Source: a virus. From it: a DNA stretch of 56,738 nucleotides. The DNA lies in IMG/VR virus record IMGVR_UViG_3300008952_000057, positions 1-56,738 of that record; one strand, 5' to 3'. Within the stretch, counting starts at the first letter, position 1. Every line of letters begins with the position of its first letter. Made by a program: the position numbers and the translations under genes. Positions 31,936 to 39,519 of the stretch are shown one piece after another. Under the pieces are notes generated by a model. That model saw only the letters and a program-made list of their open reading frames with translations. It did no database searches and was not told where the DNA came from.

Positions 31936-32622
31936 ATGACGTACGAGCTAGCTCAAAAATTAACTGGAGGTTTAACCACTACGACGAAGATGCCATGTAA
32001 ATCATATAGTATTCCTTCTTCTATGTGTCTTATAGGTGGTCAATTAAGAAAAGTAAAAGGTTCTGTTTGTGAGCATTGTTATACGTATAGATATAGAAGA
32101 TTTCCAAATGTTATAGAAAAACAACAGGAACGTATAGCAACACTAATCCAGCCACGATGGGTAGAAGCAATGGCATATCTAATAAAAAGTGAGAGTAATA
32201 GATTTTTTAGATGGCATGATTCTGGAGATTTACAAGGTATTTGGCATTTGAAAAAGATAGTAGAAGTAGCAAGACTAACACCAGAAGTAAACCACTGGTT
32301 GCCTACATTAGAGGTACAAATTGTTGAAGATTATCTAAAAAGAGGTCATGAAATACCTTTTAATTTATGTATTAGATTTTCAGCACCAATGGTAAGAAAT
32401 ATCATTCATGTTCAACATCCATTAGGAAGTGTGAAGTTAAGAAAAATGAGATGTACTGGTAGTGCTGTTCTTAAGATGTCTAAGAAACAAAAAGAAATTG
32501 TAAAACTGGATTACCTAGATAGGTCAAACATTTGTCCTGCATTCAAAAATGATGGTAAATGTGGTGATTGTAGAAAATGTTGGGATAACAACGAGGAGAT
32601 GATTCATTATGTCTACCATTAA
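31936..32622 (+). CDS. Phage gp88-like protein with Cys clusters (228 aa)
   Basis: It resembles the gp88 family of phages: PCKSYSIPSSMCLIGGQLRK, then CEHCYTYRYRRFPNV, RFFRWHDSGDLQGIWHLKKI and LCIRFSAPMV, with a Cys-rich end (CGDCRKCW). The biochemical role of that family is unknown. The start is placed at ATG 31936 (MTYELAQKLTGG) because the longer frame would lie inside the HNH gene; the Ser/Thr-rich extension looks like a shadow of it. Confidence 0.6.
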   Translation: MTYELAQKLTGGLTTTTKMPCKSYSIPSSMCLIGGQLRKVKGSVCEHCYTYRYRRFPNVIEKQQERIATLIQPRWVEAMAYLIKSESNRFFRWHDSGDLQGIWHLKKIVEVARLTPEVNHWLPTLEVQIVEDYLKRGHEIPFNLCIRFSAPMVRNIIHVQHPLGSVKLRKMRCTGSAVLKMSKKQKEIVKLDYLDRSNICPAFKNDGKCGDCRKCWDNNEEMIHYVYH

Positions 32623-32968
32623 AATGAACGAAATGGAATATAGACTGGCGTATATCAGTTGGTATTGTAAGTGTAATTATTCATTAGGAATACCATTAGC
32701 ATTATACGACGTATATGAATGTAAATTGAGATGGTTGTCTAGATTACCAAAACATTTGAGAACAGAAGGTTATAGAATAGACGTAGAGTTTAAGAATGCA
32801 AATGATAAAGAGTGTCGTAGATTTATAAACATATCAAGAATAACAGGGGGAGCTACAACGGTACTGAAAATATATAAGAAAATGCCTAAAAATACACCCA
32901 CTCCACGAAAGTATATAATACCTAAAAAATATGATAAGGAGTGTAAGGGGATAAACTATAATCTATAA
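32609..32968 (+). CDS. Unknown basic protein (119 aa)
   Basis: Starts within the end of the gp88-like gene. Basic, with IDVEFKNANDKECRRFINIS in the middle and a Lys/Pro-rich tail. No family recognised. Confidence 0.6.
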   Translation: MSTIKMNEMEYRLAYISWYCKCNYSLGIPLALYDVYECKLRWLSRLPKHLRTEGYRIDVEFKNANDKECRRFINISRITGGATTVLKIYKKMPKNTPTPRKYIIPKKYDKECKGINYNL

Positions 32969-32972
32969 AGAC

Positions 32973-33185
32973 ATGAATTTACAAGAAAGATATAATGAAA
33001 TGAAGAGAGAACAACACACAATATGTAATGCAGTTGGATGTAATAAATTAGTAGAGCATAAATTAAAATGTCTTATAACTTACCCTAATAAAAAAGAGGG
33101 TATACATACTGTATATTTATGCCATTCATGTTTTCTAAACCAGAAGCTAATTGATTATAAAAAAGAGGAGGTAGATAAACAATGA
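32973..33185 (+). CDS. Small zinc-finger protein (70 aa)
   Basis: CNAVGCNKLVEHKLKC then CHSC make a probable four-Cys site within a helical frame. Its end overlaps the methyltransferase start (ATGA), suggesting coupling. Confidence 0.6.
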   Translation: MNLQERYNEMKREQHTICNAVGCNKLVEHKLKCLITYPNKKEGIHTVYLCHSCFLNQKLIDYKKEEVDKQ

Positions 33186-33817
33186 CCAAATGGAGAAACC
33201 AGTTTGGTGCTGGTGACACTAACGACCCACAAAAAAGTGTATGGGGAAAGAAACTATTAGGTGGTGTAGCTGGTCTAAAATTCACAGCAAAACAAATAGT
33301 AGATGAGTTTCCTAGAGGATGGACAACATACGTAGAACCTTTCGCTGGAATGGCAAGAACCTGTAAGGAAATGGGTTTTGATATGTGTACCTTTTCTACT
33401 AATACTATTGTGTTGAATGATTTGTCACCACACTCTAACGAGTACTGTAAGAAGGTATTTCCTATTGCAATAGTAGAGAATATGTCATTTGAAGATACAA
33501 TTAACAAATATGATAGTGATAAGACATTCTTCTTTATTGACCCACCTTGGAGACATAATATATACACATACAATGACTTCTTTAGGATGGATAGAAAGGT
33601 ATATGATTACTACGAGAAGTTGTTAGAGATGACCGAGACAATGAAGGGTGATTGGATGATTACTTCCAATGCTGATGAGCATGAGTGTAGAAAAATACTG
33701 ACCAAAAGTAAATGGAATACAAAATTGATTAGTAGTGGTGGTAAACACATATTTGGTAAACCAGCCAAAACACTATTGTGCAGTAATATATTTGGATTGA
33801 AGGAGAAATCGAAATGA
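33182..33817 (+). CDS. DNA N6-adenine methyltransferase, D12/Dam class (211 aa)
   Basis: Transfers methyl from SAM to adenine. Motif I is VEPFAGMA (51-58), ND in VLNDLSP is at 79-80, and the catalytic DPPW is at 120-123. An N-terminal KKLLGGVAGLKF matches the D12 opening segment. It is short for the class (Dam has about 270), so the target-recognition part is small. No restriction partner is adjacent. Its sequence specificity is unknown; GATC would be attractive given the GATC-rich region at 24.8-25.0 kb, but that is a hypothesis. Confidence 0.82.
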   Translation: MTKWRNQFGAGDTNDPQKSVWGKKLLGGVAGLKFTAKQIVDEFPRGWTTYVEPFAGMARTCKEMGFDMCTFSTNTIVLNDLSPHSNEYCKKVFPIAIVENMSFEDTINKYDSDKTFFFIDPPWRHNIYTYNDFFRMDRKVYDYYEKLLEMTETMKGDWMITSNADEHECRKILTKSKWNTKLISSGGKHIFGKPAKTLLCSNIFGLKEKSK

Positions 33818-34023
33818 GTCATGGATATTCACGTCTTTCAGGTAAAGAAATAATCATGGGTAAGTCATATCCAACACACGTAACTATACCACTTGATGAA
33901 TATAGTGAACTAACTAAGATGTTGATAAAACTATGGAAAAAATCAAGACCTAAACTTGAATATGAAATAGGTGAAATCATAGATAAGGTGCAGGATTTAG
34001 CATATAAGGAGGAATCGAAATGA
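33814..34023 (+). CDS. Small helical protein (69 aa)
   Basis: ATGA overlap with the methyltransferase stop. The section THVTIPLDEYSELTKMLIKL could be a ribbon-helix element. An internal ATG at 33856 is an alternative start. Ends in the recurrent GGAGGAATCGAAATGA junction. Confidence 0.55.
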   Translation: MSHGYSRLSGKEIIMGKSYPTHVTIPLDEYSELTKMLIKLWKKSRPKLEYEIGEIIDKVQDLAYKEESK

Positions 34024-34127
34024 AAGGAATTCATATTATGTCTGATGGGTTAGATACAGATGGTGTTCTGTTTTGTGTGTCTTGTGGCAAATCACAAGAA
34101 GATATAGATGAGGAGGAATCGAAATGA
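34020..34127 (+). CDS. CxxC microprotein (35 aa)
   Basis: LFCVSCGKSQEDIDEEESK carries one CxxC. Start and stop lie in the recurrent junction AGGAGGAATCGAAATGA, which contains the Shine-Dalgarno, the stop and the next start. Confidence 0.5.
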   Translation: MKGIHIMSDGLDTDGVLFCVSCGKSQEDIDEEESK

Positions 34128-34249
34128 AAATTGATATAGAAATACCGAAAGGATTTGAAGCTGAAATCAGATTGTATTGTTCTACTTGTCAAGAAGAAGT
34201 AGTAGGAGATGATTATAAGATACATAAATGTGAGGAGAAATTGAAATGA
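34124..34249 (+). CDS. Zinc-finger microprotein (41 aa)
   Basis: CSTC followed by H and C (YKIHKCEEK) gives a CCHC-like finger. Junctions as in its neighbours. Confidence 0.55.
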   Translation: MKIDIEIPKGFEAEIRLYCSTCQEEVVGDDYKIHKCEEKLK

Positions 34250-34353
34250 GAGGTAAAATTCAAATCTGCCTTAGATGTGGTGAATCGAAGAAATTATGTA
34301 AGTGTGACCCAAACATAAGGTTAATGCAAGTTATACTCGAACAGGTGAATTAA
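34246..34353 (+). CDS. Zinc-knuckle microprotein (35 aa)
   Basis: MRGKIQICLRCGESKKLCKC has CLRC and CKC within 12 residues, then a short helix. Confidence 0.55.
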   Translation: MRGKIQICLRCGESKKLCKCDPNIRLMQVILEQVN

Positions 34354-34354
34354 A

Positions 34355-34591
34355 TTGATTAAACAAGTACATGATGCAATCAAGAACCTAGCAGATTCAG
34401 AGGGAATGACAATAGATGAGTATCTCTATGCTATACAAGGTGGTGGTTTTCCATGCGATTGTAAGGAGAGAACCCCTGCATTGAAAGATGTTATAACGTA
34501 TGATGATGACCATTACTGTGTGAAATGTGGTAATTATTACCACCCAGCTATGGCAGACCCACGTTTTGTGAAAAAGGTGTTAAACAAATGA
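34355..34591 (+). CDS. Zinc-ribbon small protein (78 aa)
   Basis: TTG start with GGTGA Shine-Dalgarno upstream. CDC and CVKC pairs flank an extended loop, and a helical N-terminus (HDAIKNLADSEGMTIDEYLY) precedes them. Confidence 0.55.
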   Translation: MIKQVHDAIKNLADSEGMTIDEYLYAIQGGGFPCDCKERTPALKDVITYDDDHYCVKCGNYYHPAMADPRFVKKVLNK

Positions 34592-34704
34592 CTGAATGTG
34601 AACATGAGTGGGTAGATAACTTACCTGTTCGTAATAATTCACAGGATGGTAATGCTGGACAACACTGTAAACATTGCTATAAAGAGAGAGGTTATTCAGT
34701 ATGA
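34588..34704 (+). CDS. Cys/His microprotein (38 aa)
   Basis: MTECEHEW then HCKHCYKERGY offers C, H, C, C ligands. It overlaps both neighbours by ATGA. Confidence 0.5.
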   Translation: MTECEHEWVDNLPVRNNSQDGNAGQHCKHCYKERGYSV

Positions 34705-34898
34705 AAGTTCTGATTAGATGTAAATTATGTGATTGGGAAACAAACAATTCAAATCATATGGGTATTGGACATCATGAAACATCACACAAAGATGAATTAA
34801 ATGAACTATTAGGTACAGGTTATGGAATAGAGAATATATGGATGCGACTAACCTTTAACCCTAATACTAATCAGGCAAATTGGGAGAGTTTTCAATGA
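34701..34898 (+). CDS. C2H2 zinc-finger protein, copy A (65 aa)
   Basis: MKVLIRCKLCDWETNNSNHM then HHETSH is a C2H2-type finger. The following gene repeats the same opening, so the two are tandem paralogues. A short C-terminal domain follows in this copy only. Confidence 0.65.
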   Translation: MKVLIRCKLCDWETNNSNHMGIGHHETSHKDELNELLGTGYGIENIWMRLTFNPNTNQANWESFQ

Positions 34899-35044
34899 AA
34901 GTTATGTGTAATTTATGTGGATGGGAAACAAACAATTCAAATCTTGAGGGTATTGAAAGACATGAAAGGTGGCATGAGCCACATGTAAAACGTGCTAGTG
35001 ATAACGTTATATTAGGTAAGGTAGTGTGGGAATTATGCCAGTGA
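34895..35044 (+). CDS. C2H2 zinc-finger protein, copy B (49 aa)
   Basis: MKVMCNLCGWETNNSN then RHERWH: the same finger as copy A with a different tail. ATGA overlap with copy A's stop. Confidence 0.6.
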   Translation: MKVMCNLCGWETNNSNLEGIERHERWHEPHVKRASDNVILGKVVWELCQ

Positions 35045-35805
35045 ATGGTGGATTATTAAACGAGCCATGGGTATTAGAATTTAGCAGAGAGTTAGAACAA
35101 GATGAGTTTAAATCAACTCTTGGTGACTCGTGTACCCAACAACAAGGTGCTGGAAAATTAAGACCTCTTGTAGGTATTATGGTCGGAGAAACAAACAAAA
35201 TTAGTTTCTATAGAGGCAGAAGATTTACTAGTGGTGATGTGTTTGTTAGTCATGAATTTACTCCTCCATTAACAAGCTACGGTGTTTCAAATGCTCCTGT
35301 TAGAAGTAATCTGTTTAATGAGATGTGTAATATTTTATCTGCACAAGCTAGACAAGTAGCTGGTACTGTTATATCATACGATATAAGATTTCCATTAGTA
35401 CCATATGTGACATGTCCATCTGTTGATGTTACAGGTGAAAATCCTGAAGAGACATACTTTCCAGTCTCAATAAATGACGTAAGAAAATATTGGAGTCAAG
35501 CATTATCGAATCATAAATCACAAGAACATAGAAGTTACTACATACAGTTTGAAAAAAATGAGATAAAAGAACATGGTAGATGTGCTGTGACTATATGTAG
35601 GAATTGTTTAGACTACGTGTCATGTATGATTCATTTACAGGTTGCAGAAAAATTAGTAGCAAGAAAACATGAACCTTTTAGTGAAAACCCTAAACGAAGT
35701 AGAGCAATAGCAAATGAATTTGGATATGGAACTTTTAGTGGAACACCACGTCAGTTTAAAGGTGCTACTGATTCCGACTATAGATTCCCATCAAAGAATA
35801 AGTAA
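35035..35805 (+). CDS. Unknown protein (256 aa)
   Basis: Opens MPVNGGLLNEPWVLEF and contains CRNC (CAVTICRNCLDYVSC) near the C-terminus, so a zinc site is possible. ATG 35035 is used; a GTG at 35026 would add three residues. No family is recognised; length and neighbours suggest an accessory virus-host protein. Confidence 0.6.
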   Translation: MPVNGGLLNEPWVLEFSRELEQDEFKSTLGDSCTQQQGAGKLRPLVGIMVGETNKISFYRGRRFTSGDVFVSHEFTPPLTSYGVSNAPVRSNLFNEMCNILSAQARQVAGTVISYDIRFPLVPYVTCPSVDVTGENPEETYFPVSINDVRKYWSQALSNHKSQEHRSYYIQFEKNEIKEHGRCAVTICRNCLDYVSCMIHLQVAEKLVARKHEPFSENPKRSRAIANEFGYGTFSGTPRQFKGATDSDYRFPSKNK

Positions 35806-35807
35806 GA

Positions 35808-35817
35808 CTTATATTAC
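35808..35817 (+). promoter_or_regulatory. TATA box for 35838-36068
   Basis: CTTATATTAC, centred 26 nt before ATG 35838, which argues against the TTG at 35826. Confidence 0.55.
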
Positions 35818-35837
35818 GTAGTGTTTTGAAAAATCGT

Positions 35838-36068
35838 ATGACACTGACAGATAGAGAAAGATTTATCTTACATACAATGAAATTAATGGCTTCTAGGGGA
35901 TTTCTCGATAATCTTAACGAAGCTCATGGTGTAATGGAAGTATTTGTTAACACATTAATCCAAGGTAGATGTAGAAAACTCGAACAAGATGACGTAGATA
36001 TTCTTTTTAAGGATGTAGAGGAGGAACTTCTACTTTCTAAAGAATTTTATCGTGAGAATAACATTTAA
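35838..36068 (+). CDS. Small helical protein (76 aa)
   Basis: MTLTDRERFILHTMKLMASR and an acidic helical end (DVDILFKDVEEELLLSKEF). Leaderless start. Could be a small regulator; no family recognised. Confidence 0.6.
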   Translation: MTLTDRERFILHTMKLMASRGFLDNLNEAHGVMEVFVNTLIQGRCRKLEQDDVDILFKDVEEELLLSKEFYRENNI

Positions 36069-36083
36069 ATTACGGAAAAAATA

Positions 36084-36092
36084 TTTTTTTTT
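36084..36092 (+). terminator. Poly-T tract after 35838-36068
   Basis: Nine T residues just before ATG 36093; may end transcription of the preceding gene in part. Confidence 0.35.
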
Positions 36093-36218
36093 ATGTGCCA
36101 CATATGTTTAAAAGATACAGGTGAAGAGAAAGAATTTGATAAACTTTCTTTATGTGAGGAGTGTTTTATTAGAGTGAATGAACTGATGGAGAATGAAAAA
36201 AATGAAACTAAAGAATGA
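36093..36218 (+). CDS. Zinc-ribbon microprotein (41 aa)
   Basis: MCHICLKDTGEEKEFDKLSL then CEEC forms a complete four-Cys ribbon, followed by an acidic helix. Confidence 0.6.
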   Translation: MCHICLKDTGEEKEFDKLSLCEECFIRVNELMENEKNETKE

Positions 36219-36609
36219 AGAGAATTGTTTAAACTGTAACAGAGAAATGATGCCACCACTGAAAGGATGTGGTAAGAAATTCTGTAACAGAACATGTATG
36301 GATGAGTATAGAAAAAAGACTGGTTATTGGGTTAAACTAAATAGACAGAGGCATCCATTAGTAATTAAAAAATGTAAGTTATGTGGTGAATCATTCAAAC
36401 CAAACACATTGATTAGAAGATATTGTAGTGTTGAATGTAGAAATATATATAATCATAGGCTGGATAAAAAATTAAAGACAGTCCGAGTACCATTAAAAGT
36501 GTGGTTACAATATAAGAAAGGTGTAGAAAAAAGAACTCAAAAAGTTATTGAGAAACTAAAGAAAGATGATTATGAACTTCCTAAGATATACTCGTATTTA
36601 GGTAAGTGA
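36202..36609 (+). CDS. Double zinc-finger protein (135 aa)
   Basis: Two similar modules: CLNC with CGKKFCNRTC, and CKLCGESFKPNTLIRRYCSV with the following C, each a treble-clef-type site. The C-terminal third is basic and helical. Nucleic-acid binding is likely. ATG 36202 has a GGAG at usable spacing; ATG 36193 is too close to it. Confidence 0.65.
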   Translation: MKLKNEENCLNCNREMMPPLKGCGKKFCNRTCMDEYRKKTGYWVKLNRQRHPLVIKKCKLCGESFKPNTLIRRYCSVECRNIYNHRLDKKLKTVRVPLKVWLQYKKGVEKRTQKVIEKLKKDDYELPKIYSYLGK

Positions 36610-36610
36610 G

Positions 36611-36766
36611 ATGAAAGATAAAAAACTTCCTTGGTCTGACCATGTAGATGTAAATGTAAACATACCATGTAAATTATGTAGAAAACAATCAATAAGTGCT
36701 AGTGGTTGTAAATATTGTTCTTTATGTTATAAGGAGTTACTCTCTATTAAGATTCTAGGTAAGTGA
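36611..36766 (+). CDS. Zinc-ribbon microprotein (51 aa)
   Basis: CKLCRKQSISASGCKYCSLC gives four or five Cys. It ends ILGK, like the preceding gene (YLGK), with the same GGTAAGTGA at the stop. Its last bases overlap the convergent gene at 36755. Confidence 0.6.
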   Translation: MKDKKLPWSDHVDVNVNIPCKLCRKQSISASGCKYCSLCYKELLSIKILGK

Positions 36767-37003
36767 ATGCTCTGCCCATTGCATACAAAATATTAAACGT
36801 TCTTCCATATCTTCATCCATGTTCTCATTTTCATTGGATTCATCTAAACAGTAGTGGATAACCTCATGTGATATTGTCTTAAAGATATCCTCAATTGACT
36901 CATGGTTGGTTAAGAATATAAGGCACCTTCCAGTCTCAGAATAATAGATTCCTCTATTATCATCATCATACCCATTTACCCTTAAATCCATTTTGAGAGG
37001 CAT
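36755..37003 (-). CDS. Mini zinc metalloprotease-like protein (82 aa)
   Basis: HEVIH (46-50) in the context TISHEVIHYCLDESN and a downstream acidic helix with E68 as possible third ligand give a minimal zincin core. At 82 residues only a short beta strand precedes the active helix. Possible immunity-type or SprT-like single-domain peptidase. Activity inferred. Confidence 0.6.
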   Translation of the reverse strand: MPLKMDLRVNGYDDDNRGIYYSETGRCLIFLTNHESIEDIFKTISHEVIHYCLDESNENENMDEDMEERLIFCMQWAEHSLT

Positions 37004-37018
37004 AGCTAATTTTCGTTG

Positions 37019-37033
37019 GATTTATAACTAAAT
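37019..37033. promoter_or_regulatory. Divergent promoter between 37003 and 37052
   Basis: GATTTATAAC on the plus strand is centred about 28 nt before ATG 37052. On the minus strand CTTATTTAGTTATAA covers the position 25 nt before ATG 37003. Confidence 0.45.
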
Positions 37034-37051
37034 AAGATTTACTGTTATAGT

Positions 37052-37321
37052 ATGAGGGTGTTAGGTAGGTTCCTAGATTGGTATGAGAGGCATATGACAA
37101 AGAGCCTTTTAGCCTCTGCCATCATATTATACCTCCAAATACCACATACAATAACTGCAGCCGAATGCTTTTTTGGAGACCATAACCATACCTATTTATT
37201 CGGTAAAAATATAGTGTTGGATTTCTTGTTATATGGTATTGACCTACTCGAATTGATACCTATTATAAGTATAACTTTATTAATAACAGCAAGGGTCAGG
37301 AAGTATGTCAGAAGAGCCTGA
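37052..37321 (+). CDS. Membrane protein with two helices (89 aa)
   Basis: Hydrophobic segments at about 17-35 and 57-80 (SLLASAIILYLQIP; FLLYGIDLLELIPIISITLL) and a basic C-terminus (ARVRKYVRRA). Between them is a loop with CFFGDHNH. Coupled to the next gene by overlap. Confidence 0.6.
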   Translation: MRVLGRFLDWYERHMTKSLLASAIILYLQIPHTITAAECFFGDHNHTYLFGKNIVLDFLLYGIDLLELIPIISITLLITARVRKYVRRA

Positions 37322-37535
37322 AGTAAAAGAGCCTAGGTGGAGTATAATCAATAAAGTCTATGACGAGTTAGATAAAGTGTTAACTGAAGCCATTACTAAA
37401 GATGAATTAATCTTCCTTGAAATTCGGATTATTATGATGATGTTGAAGGAAAAAATTGACGAGAATAAATTACAAGCATTTCTCATGTATCTAAAAGATG
37501 AGTCAGTTACAGAAACGTCTAATATCTACAAATAA
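37305..37535 (+). CDS. Small helical protein (76 aa)
   Basis: Acidic and basic helices (LDKVLTEAITKDELIFLEIR). It overlaps the membrane protein gene by 17 nt. No family recognised. Confidence 0.55.
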   Translation: MSEEPEVKEPRWSIINKVYDELDKVLTEAITKDELIFLEIRIIMMMLKEKIDENKLQAFLMYLKDESVTETSNIYK

Positions 37536-37558
37536 TCTGTACACTAAAAATTTTAATT

Positions 37559-37966
37559 TTAAATGTTTTTTTCAAGAGAAAGAACACTCTTTATTTCCGA
37601 AAATGAGTCTTCATTTTTCATATTTTTAAACAAAATAGGACATTCGTCCTTCCATAAGTCAATTACAATACAATTATTCCATTCTAACGTCTTTTTTTGC
37701 ACTAAGTCACGCTGTTGCGTATGAAAACCTTTATGATGGTCGTCTTGAACCCTAAATACTATTGTTCTATTGTTTTGTGATATAACTATGTCTAATGTCT
37801 CTTTTTCTTGTCTTTCTGATACTGTATCTAGCCATTCAGGTTCTAATAGTGATGTAAATTTTACCTGTGTAGAGTATTCTGCCTCTTCACCAAAAATATC
37901 TCGAAGTATTTCTAATGCTACCTCTTCTCCATCTCCTATGAACTCACCTTTTTCATTTACTTTCAT
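37559..37966 (-). CDS. PD-(D/E)XK nuclease-like protein, second of a pair (135 aa)
   Basis: The pattern ETLDIVISQNNRTIVFRVQD (a D, two strands, then Q in place of E-x-K) with a following HH helix suggests a restriction-like or Hjc-like fold, possibly degenerate. It overlaps the upstream 115-residue gene by 14 nt. If the lysine is missing it may not cut. Fold call tentative. Confidence 0.5.
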   Translation of the reverse strand: MKVNEKGEFIGDGEEVALEILRDIFGEEAEYSTQVKFTSLLEPEWLDTVSERQEKETLDIVISQNNRTIVFRVQDDHHKGFHTQQRDLVQKKTLEWNNCIVIDLWKDECPILFKNMKNEDSFSEIKSVLSLEKNI

Positions 37967-38300
37967 ATTTTCTCACTCTTACCTCCCATTTTTTACCCTT
38001 ACCCTTTACGTTGATTATTAACACTATTAAATCCTTTCTGTCTATAAGCCAATCTTTTATTTCTTTTTCAGATGCCCATGCATTAGTTTTTATTTGTAAA
38101 AATACGACTACACCCTCATCATTGAAACAGATGCCATCAAAAAGATTCCATAAATCCAATGCTCGATACCATTCACCCCTAGTATATACTAAATCATGTC
38201 TTCTACCATGTGCTTTTAACCAGATATCATCATAATCATTTTCTAATAACCATAGAACAGCTTTCCTATTTGAAAATCGCATCCTTTGTCTAGGGTTCAT
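37953..38300 (-). CDS. PD-(D/E)XK nuclease-like protein (115 aa)
   Basis: NLFDGICFNDEGVVVFLQIK contains D (FDG), then the Q-x-K form of the catalytic motif (LQIKT), as in several resolvase and VSR-type nucleases. Upstream helices (LWLLENDYDDIWLKAHG) complete the fold. It may process recombination intermediates with RadA, encoded upstream on the same strand. A truncated restriction-type nuclease is the alternative. Confidence 0.6.
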   Translation of the reverse strand: MNPRQRMRFSNRKAVLWLLENDYDDIWLKAHGRRHDLVYTRGEWYRALDLWNLFDGICFNDEGVVVFLQIKTNAWASEKEIKDWLIDRKDLIVLIINVKGKGKKWEVRVRKYESK

Positions 38301-38430
38301 AATTAAATTGGCAAGGCATCAATGCTGGTACAAGACAACCATGTCATGTTTTCGAGTCTAGTGTTATCACAAACCTTATAATATGAATCTAGCCTTACCA
38401 TAAAGATTAAAAATACAACGTTAATATAAA

Positions 38431-39513
38431 CTATTCTATGTCTTCAATACCTTTTGCTGTTAAAGCAAACTCAGCATCAATCTGTGCGTGTTCAGGTGAA
38501 TCTACCATTCTAGCTATCCTTTTTTTACCTGATTTCTTAAAGTATACTCTATATGTTGATGCATGTCCTACTACATTACCACCTATAGGTTTTATAGGAT
38601 CACCAAACATGATAGCAGGGTCACTTTGTACTTGGTTGGTAAATAATACTGTGCAATTAAAGTAAAATGATATGTTTTTCAGGTGTGTCATTAATCGTGC
38701 AATTTGATTTTGTCTTTCTGATAAGGTACCCCTGCCTAAATACTCCTCTCTGAATTGACCTATAGCACCATCTAATATTATAATTCTAGGTTTTACCTTC
38801 TGTATACTGTCTGATAGAGCATTAATAGTACCCATTAGTTGTTCTGTGTTTGGTGTATAAATATATGAAATTCTCTCAAGGAACTTAGTTGCCTCAGACT
38901 TATCTTCAATGTAACCTCTAGCCATAAGTATTTCTATTACTCTTCTTGGTCTAAAAGTATCTTCACAGTCAATCCATATTACATTTTGTTCATCATGAAT
39001 AGCTTCAACTGTTAGTGAGTTACAGAACTGTGTTTTTCCTGAACCGAAAGCACCATATACTTCATAGGTACATTCAGGTATAAGACCACCACCAAATAGA
39101 TTATCTACCTCTACAGATGTTTTTGTTCCTAGTTTAGGTAGGTTTTCTTGATACTTTAACAGTTCTATGGTTGTCATATCAGACCTTCTAATTAAATTAT
39201 TATTTTCAAGTATTTTTTGAGATTCAAACACCCATTGTATTGCTTTTGATTTTGCAACCCCTGTTATTTCTTCTACTTCTTTTGCTCCTCTTATACATAT
39301 ATCATATAAAGAATTAACACCAAATGAAGTTAATTTCTTCTCAGTCTGAGCTCCAACACCTTCTAATTGTGTAACACTTAAATCTAATTCAGGTACTTCT
39401 GTTTGCCTCTCTGGATTTTGTGAAAAATCATTATCTGCATCACCTATTTTTGCTGCTTCAAAATCTGGATCAACTTCTACTTCTGACACATCCTTCTTTT
39501 TCTTCACTGCCAT
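38431..39513 (-). CDS. radA: RadA/Rad51-family recombinase (360 aa)
   Basis: ATP-dependent strand-exchange protein. A helix-hairpin-helix domain at about 45-95 (QLEGVGAQTEKKLTSFGVNS) precedes the RecA core: Walker A GAFGSGKTQ (154-162), a strand-acid motif IDCEDTFRPRR, Walker B RIIILDGA (243-250) and the motif LFTNQVQSDP (290-299), with L1 near FREEYLGRG. This is the archaeal RadA layout, full length. It starts 6 nt after the MCM stop with an AAGGAT Shine-Dalgarno; both are in one operon. Confidence 0.93.
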   Translation of the reverse strand: MAVKKKKDVSEVEVDPDFEAAKIGDADNDFSQNPERQTEVPELDLSVTQLEGVGAQTEKKLTSFGVNSLYDICIRGAKEVEEITGVAKSKAIQWVFESQKILENNNLIRRSDMTTIELLKYQENLPKLGTKTSVEVDNLFGGGLIPECTYEVYGAFGSGKTQFCNSLTVEAIHDEQNVIWIDCEDTFRPRRVIEILMARGYIEDKSEATKFLERISYIYTPNTEQLMGTINALSDSIQKVKPRIIILDGAIGQFREEYLGRGTLSERQNQIARLMTHLKNISFYFNCTVLFTNQVQSDPAIMFGDPIKPIGGNVVGHASTYRVYFKKSGKKRIARMVDSPEHAQIDAEFALTAKGIEDIE

Positions 39514-39519
39514 ATAAAT

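Noticed and set aside
38301-38430. Possible tRNA or structured RNA between RadA and the nuclease gene
   Set aside because: A TTCGAGTC stretch recalls a T-loop, but no acceptor or anticodon stems can be paired. A TATA-like element at 38375 suggests at most a leader.
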